This document shows, piece by piece, positions 60,343 to 64,000 of a stretch of DNA of 64,000 nt (the first letter of the stretch is position 1; every line of letters begins with the position of its first letter). Under the pieces are notes generated by a model, which worked only from the letters and a program-made list of their open reading frames with translations, was not told where the DNA came from and made no database searches. The stretch spans positions 317,001 through 381,000 of the forward strand of contig NC_008783.1 of the NCBI RefSeq assembly GCF_000015445.1. The letters run 5' to 3'. The translations under genes were made by a program, and so were the position numbers. Origin of the DNA: Bartonella bacilliformis KC583 (GTDB lineage: Bacteria > Pseudomonadota > Alphaproteobacteria > Rhizobiales > Rhizobiaceae).

Positions 60343-62565
60343 TTAGATTATGATTTTTGAAAAATCTGCGATGTCTTGTGTAATTGTATGAATGAATTCA
60401 AGAAGAGCAAGGCGGTTAGCACGAATAGCAGCATTTTTATCATTCACCAATACTTTTTCGAAAAATTTATCAATGGGTTCTTTGAGGGATGCTAAGGCAT
60501 TAAGTGCAGATAACCAATCTGTTGTATTGATATGATCGTTAACTTTTTTTTCTGCTGCAATAATTGCTTGATATAATTGTTTTTCTTCGTTTTCAATAAA
60601 AAGCTCTAGGTTAATTGTGCTTGCAAATTCATTTCCTTTTTTGCTCTCATTCTCTAGAATGTTTACAGCACGTTTTATAGCGGCTAAGAGATTGTTACCG
60701 TTATTTGTATTGATGAAAGAAGTGAGTACTTCAATGCGGTGCACAATTAATGAAAAGTCGTCAGCATTTTTGGTTAAAACTGCCTCAATAATGTCATGGC
60801 GAACTCCTTCATCTTTTAGATGAATTTTCAAGCGTTCATGTAAAAAGGACAATAGATCTGATAAAATATCATCTATTTCTTTTACAAGTGTATCTTGCGT
60901 TTGTTTAGATTCTTTTAGATATGCTGCATATTCAGTTTTCTGTTGTAGAAAAATATTAATAGCTTGGTGAAACAATGATGTAAGATTAATTTTACAGTTA
61001 TGTGAAAGAACGAGCTTTATGACTCCTAACGCAGCTCGTCTTAATGCATACGGATCTTTTGAACTGGTCGGTTTTTCATTGATGAGCCAAAAACCCACTA
61101 GCGTGTCAATTTTATCAGCCAATGCGACAGCTATAGTAACGGGCTCTTGTGGAATGCGATCTGTCGGTCCTAGAGGTCTATAGTGATCTTCGATTGCTTC
61201 AGCCACACGAGGGTCTTCTCCTTGAAGGAGCGCATATGTTTTCCCCATAAAACCTTGCAATTCAGGAAATTCGTTGACAATCTCTGTTTGTAAATCGGCT
61301 TTGGCAAGTACCGCTGCTCGTTTAGCTAACGTGGAATCTGCTTGCACTATAGGTGCAATTTTTTGTACCAAAGCAGAGATCCGTTCTACTTTTTCACCTT
61401 GTGTGCCTAATTTAGCATGAAAAGTGACATTTAAACGGTCAAGATTCGCAATTCGTTGATCGAGAGGTTTGTTTAAATCAAGATCAAATTTTTCAGCAGA
61501 GGATTTTAAGTCTGCGATGTTAAACAAATCACACTGATCTTTTTGCCAAAAATACAATGCATCAGAAAGACGAGCATGTACAACTTTACTATTACCCTTG
61601 ATAATTTCTTTACCTTCATCGCTTGCGAGAATATTAGAGACAAGAACAAAATGGCTAGAGAGTTTGGTTTTTTCACCTTGTTTACGGGTTACAAAGCACT
61701 TTTGATTAGCTCGAATGGTTAAACGAATAATTTCTGGAGGAATATCAAGAAAAGCTTTATCAAAATTTCCCATGAGGACAACAGGCCATTCAACAAGTCC
61801 TGCGACCTCTTCTATGAGAGGGTCATCTTCAACTAGTTCTAAACCATTTGCAAAGCAGAGATTTTTGGCATCTACTAAAATAATATTTTTCCGTCTTTCT
61901 GCGTCCAGAATGACTTTATGCGCTTCAAGCTGGGCAATATAGTCGTCAAAGCGGCGTATTGGGATAGGTTTTCCATCACTTAAAAAGCGGTGGCCATAGG
62001 TTAAATTATTGCTTTTTAGGGAACCTATTGTAAATGGAATAATGTGTGTTTCACCGCATTGAGGTCCGAAAACGCAAAGGATATTTTGTAAAGATCGGAT
62101 CCACCTTAACGCTCCACTTTTGGCCGAATCTTCACCCCAACGCATTGATTTTGGCCATGGAAAGTTACGAAGAATGTCAGGCAAAATTTCAGCAATAATG
62201 TCTTCTGCTATACGGCCTTTTTTAATAATTTTAGCGATATAAAAATCACCTTTTTTGTTATCATGCGCAATGTGTGCTTCAGAAATATTATTGAGGCCTG
62301 TAGCACGCAAAAAGCCATCAATGACCTGCTGGGGTGATTGCGTACTAGGACCTTTCCGTTCTTCGTAGATATCTTGCGATTTTGTAGAAAGACCACGTAT
62401 ATCTAATGTAAGTCGGCGTGGTGTCCAATATTCACACGCGGCTTTATAGGTTAAACCGGCGTCCACAAGCTTATTGGTAACGCATTTTTTAAGATCTGCT
62501 GCTGCCTTACGCTGCATACGAGCAGGGATTTCTTCGCTGAAAAGTTCTAAAAGAAGATCAGACAT
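60343..62565 (-). CDS. glyS: Glycyl-tRNA synthetase, beta subunit
   Basis: Large subunit of the alpha2beta2 enzyme that charges tRNA-Gly, 740 aa. N-terminal [15 protein letters not shown], then KRMRWG-type segment KSMRWG and the HD-type and DALR-like anticodon-binding C-terminal part (FFEKVLVND...NRLALL). ATG 62565 is chosen because AAGGGA lies 8 nt upstream and the normal beta start is [14 protein letters not shown]. It overlaps the glyQ stop by 8 nt, giving coupled synthesis of the two subunits. Confidence 0.95.
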   Translation of the reverse strand: MSDLLLELFSEEIPARMQRKAAADLKKCVTNKLVDAGLTYKAACEYWTPRRLTLDIRGLSTKSQDIYEERKGPSTQSPQQVIDGFLRATGLNNISEAHIAHDNKKGDFYIAKIIKKGRIAEDIIAEILPDILRNFPWPKSMRWGEDSAKSGALRWIRSLQNILCVFGPQCGETHIIPFTIGSLKSNNLTYGHRFLSDGKPIPIRRFDDYIAQLEAHKVILDAERRKNIILVDAKNLCFANGLELVEDDPLIEEVAGLVEWPVVLMGNFDKAFLDIPPEIIRLTIRANQKCFVTRKQGEKTKLSSHFVLVSNILASDEGKEIIKGNSKVVHARLSDALYFWQKDQCDLFNIADLKSSAEKFDLDLNKPLDQRIANLDRLNVTFHAKLGTQGEKVERISALVQKIAPIVQADSTLAKRAAVLAKADLQTEIVNEFPELQGFMGKTYALLQGEDPRVAEAIEDHYRPLGPTDRIPQEPVTIAVALADKIDTLVGFWLINEKPTSSKDPYALRRAALGVIKLVLSHNCKINLTSLFHQAINIFLQQKTEYAAYLKESKQTQDTLVKEIDDILSDLLSFLHERLKIHLKDEGVRHDIIEAVLTKNADDFSLIVHRIEVLTSFINTNNGNNLLAAIKRAVNILENESKKGNEFASTINLELFIENEEKQLYQAIIAAEKKVNDHINTTDWLSALNALASLKEPIDKFFEKVLVNDKNAAIRANRLALLEFIHTITQDIADFSKIII

Positions 62566-63508
62566 TAGATTTTCCCTTAACATTTATTGTACCAGCTTCA
62601 GTTAATAAAAAGGCTTCACCGCAACGGCGTGCAAGATCGCGGACACGGAGAATGTAATTTTGTCGCTCAGTTACAGAAATAACACCACGTGCTTGCAAAA
62701 GATTAAAGATATGGCTTGCTTTAATACATTGATCATAAGCTGGTAAGACACATAGATGAAAATCACCCTCTTTATTGGGTTTTCCAGCTTCAAGAAGTGT
62801 AATACATTCGCGTTCTGCGTCAATAAAATGCTGATGCAGAAATTCGGTATTCGCAAACTCAAAATTATAGTGTGAATATTCTTGCTCTGCTTGTAAAAAA
62901 ATATCACCATAACTTATGCGGTCTTCACCCTCCAAGCCGTTAAAGTTAAGATCATAGACGTTATCGACACCTTGGATATACATTGCCAGGCGTTCAAGTC
63001 CATACGTAATTTCCCCTGAAACGGGAGCGCATTCGATACCACAAACTTTTTGGAAATAAGTAAATTGAGAGATTTCCATTCCATCACACCAACACTCCCA
63101 TCCGAGCCCCCAAGCTCCAAGTGTTGGACTTTCCCAATCATCTTCAACAAAGCGAATATCATGAAGATTGGTATCAAGACCAATGGCTTTTAGTGAATTG
63201 ATGTAAAGCTCTTGTAGATTTGGTGGAGAGGGTTTGATAATGACTTGAAATTGATAATAATGCTGTAAACGATTTGGGTTTTTACCATATCGTCCGTCTG
63301 TTGGACGCCGGGAAGGTTGTACATAAGCTGCTTTCCAGGGGCGTGGTCCTAATGAACGTAATGTTGTTGCTGGATGAAAAGTTCCAGCACCTACTTCCAT
63401 GTCATAAGGTTGCAAAATTGCACATCCATAGTGAGCCCAGTAACTCTGCAAGGTTAAAATAAGTCCCTGAAAAGAATGTGTAGGATTGAGATGTTCAGAC
63501 AAGTTCAC
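62558..63508 (-). CDS. glyQ: Glycyl-tRNA synthetase, alpha subunit
   Basis: Catalytic class II aminoacyl-tRNA synthetase subunit, 316 aa. Motif regions: [22 protein letters not shown] (motif 1/2 area; first 20 [20 protein letters not shown]), [16 protein letters not shown], and [14 protein letters not shown]. The quaternary form (separate glyQ and glyS) is usual in Rhizobiales. It precedes and overlaps glyS. It is about 65 bp from the TPR protein stop region upstream. Confidence 0.95.
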   Translation of the reverse strand: MNLSEHLNPTHSFQGLILTLQSYWAHYGCAILQPYDMEVGAGTFHPATTLRSLGPRPWKAAYVQPSRRPTDGRYGKNPNRLQHYYQFQVIIKPSPPNLQELYINSLKAIGLDTNLHDIRFVEDDWESPTLGAWGLGWECWCDGMEISQFTYFQKVCGIECAPVSGEITYGLERLAMYIQGVDNVYDLNFNGLEGEDRISYGDIFLQAEQEYSHYNFEFANTEFLHQHFIDAERECITLLEAGKPNKEGDFHLCVLPAYDQCIKASHIFNLLQARGVISVTERQNYILRVRDLARRCGEAFLLTEAGTINVKGKSNV

Positions 63509-63573
63509 GCTTTGTACTCTTAAATATTGAATGTGCTGACGGATACTAAAATAATTTTACTCTTAATCCTTGT

Positions 63574-64000
63574 CTATAATTTCGTATGGTTATGGTCAAG
63601 CGTTGTTGTTTTTTGCAAACCAAATTTCAATTTTTCTTTGATTTTCTCTAAATTCTCTGGCTGTCCATCAATTGCGTGATTCCATTGAAATATTGCTTCA
63701 CGTTTGCGTCCAATTTGCCAATAGGCATTGCCTAAATGGTCATTTAATACTGGGTCTTGAGGTTGCAATTTAACGGCGGTTTCTAATATTTCAACAGCTT
63801 GATCATATTGTTTAAGTTTATAGTAGGCCCATCCTAAAGAATCGAGGATATAACTATTTTGTGATTGTAATTTAGAGGCTTTTTGCAGCATACGAAGAGA
63901 TTCTTCGAGTTCCTGATCACGCTCAATAAGCATATATCCTAGATAATTAAGAACTTGTGGTTGATCAGGGAATAATTCAAGGGCTTTTCGCAAGTCATTT
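63574..64000 (-). CDS. Tetratricopeptide repeat protein (5' end outside window)
   Basis: The C-terminal about 141 residues of a TPR protein; the frame is open to base 64000 so the start lies outside. At least three to four TPR units are visible, for example QPQVLNYLGYMLIER, NSYILDSLGWAYYKLKQYDQ and DPVLNDHLGNAYWQIGRKRE. Such proteins in Rhizobiales are large (about 600 aa) exported or membrane-associated assemblies of unknown partner. Located upstream of glyQS on the same strand. Confidence 0.85.
   Translation of the reverse strand, partial: NDLRKALELFPDQPQVLNYLGYMLIERDQELEESLRMLQKASKLQSQNSYILDSLGWAYYKLKQYDQAVEILETAVKLQPQDPVLNDHLGNAYWQIGRKREAIFQWNHAIDGQPENLEKIKEKLKFGLQKTTTLDHNHTKL

Overview
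The window is AT-rich chromosomal DNA from an alphaproteobacterium, and the genus is almost certainly Bartonella. The best indicators are the ctpA - ialA - ialB invasion-associated locus at the left end, an Omp10-type outer-membrane lipoprotein, Rhizobiales-style gene neighbours (secA - foldase - argJ - mutT; a split F0 ATP synthase operon with b' and b), many T/A-ending codons, and frequent weak or absent Shine-Dalgarno sites. The species cannot be fixed from the sequence alone. I see no insertion sequence, phage gene, integrase, CRISPR array, rRNA or tRNA. This is ordinary core chromosome, and the more unusual signals lie in the intergenic regions.

Layout. 1-3.1 kb (+): end of the CtpA protease, RppH/IalA, IalB, YggT and a DUF167 protein, closed by a bidirectional terminator. 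3.1-7.2 kb (-): pyrophosphatase, TypA/BipA, MgtE. 7.6-11 kb: M3 oligopeptidase (+) converging on a lytic transglycosylase (-). 11.3-13.2 kb (+): GalU and arabinose-5-phosphate isomerase, both envelope sugar metabolism. 13.5-17.4 kb: Omp10-like lipoprotein (-), a decayed NtrC-type regulator (+), a phospholipase D-family protein (+). 17.6-23.5 kb: guaB and guaA (GMP synthesis) flanking a universal stress protein and an RsmB-type rRNA methyltransferase. 23.7-28.7 kb: ugpQ converging on ugpBAEC, which together import and hydrolyse glycerophosphodiesters. 29.1-31.7 kb (-): a Zn/Mn ABC importer with a Zur-like operator. 32.4-36.2 kb (+): nrdHIEF, class Ib ribonucleotide reductase, with NrdR-like boxes far upstream. 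36.2-41.4 kb (-): secA, fur, prfA, prmC.

41.8-46.4 kb (+): periplasmic foldase, argJ, mutT and the cystine symporter tcyP behind an extremely AT-rich leader. 46.4-50.7 kb: a BioC/NDUFAF5-like methyltransferase (-), comF, grxC (+), ubiG (-), lysC (+). 51.2-54.4 kb (-): nhaA and a large membrane-anchored protein of unknown function. 54.9-57 kb (+): a YfgM-like protein and the Der GTPase. 57.3-59.9 kb (+): atpI-B-E-F'-F. 60.3-64 kb (-): glyQS and the C-terminal end of a TPR protein.

No wholly new multi-gene system is evident. The items most worth a second look are: a 75-nt pseudoknot-capable element downstream of ialB; two 14-bp hairpins sharing the same outer 9 bp, one of them inside the ATP synthase operon after atpE; a 22-bp tandem repeat followed by a hairpin between lysC and nhaA; an NtrC-family protein that has lost Walker and GAFTGA motifs; and the 0.7-kb control region between the metal importer and nrdHIEF.
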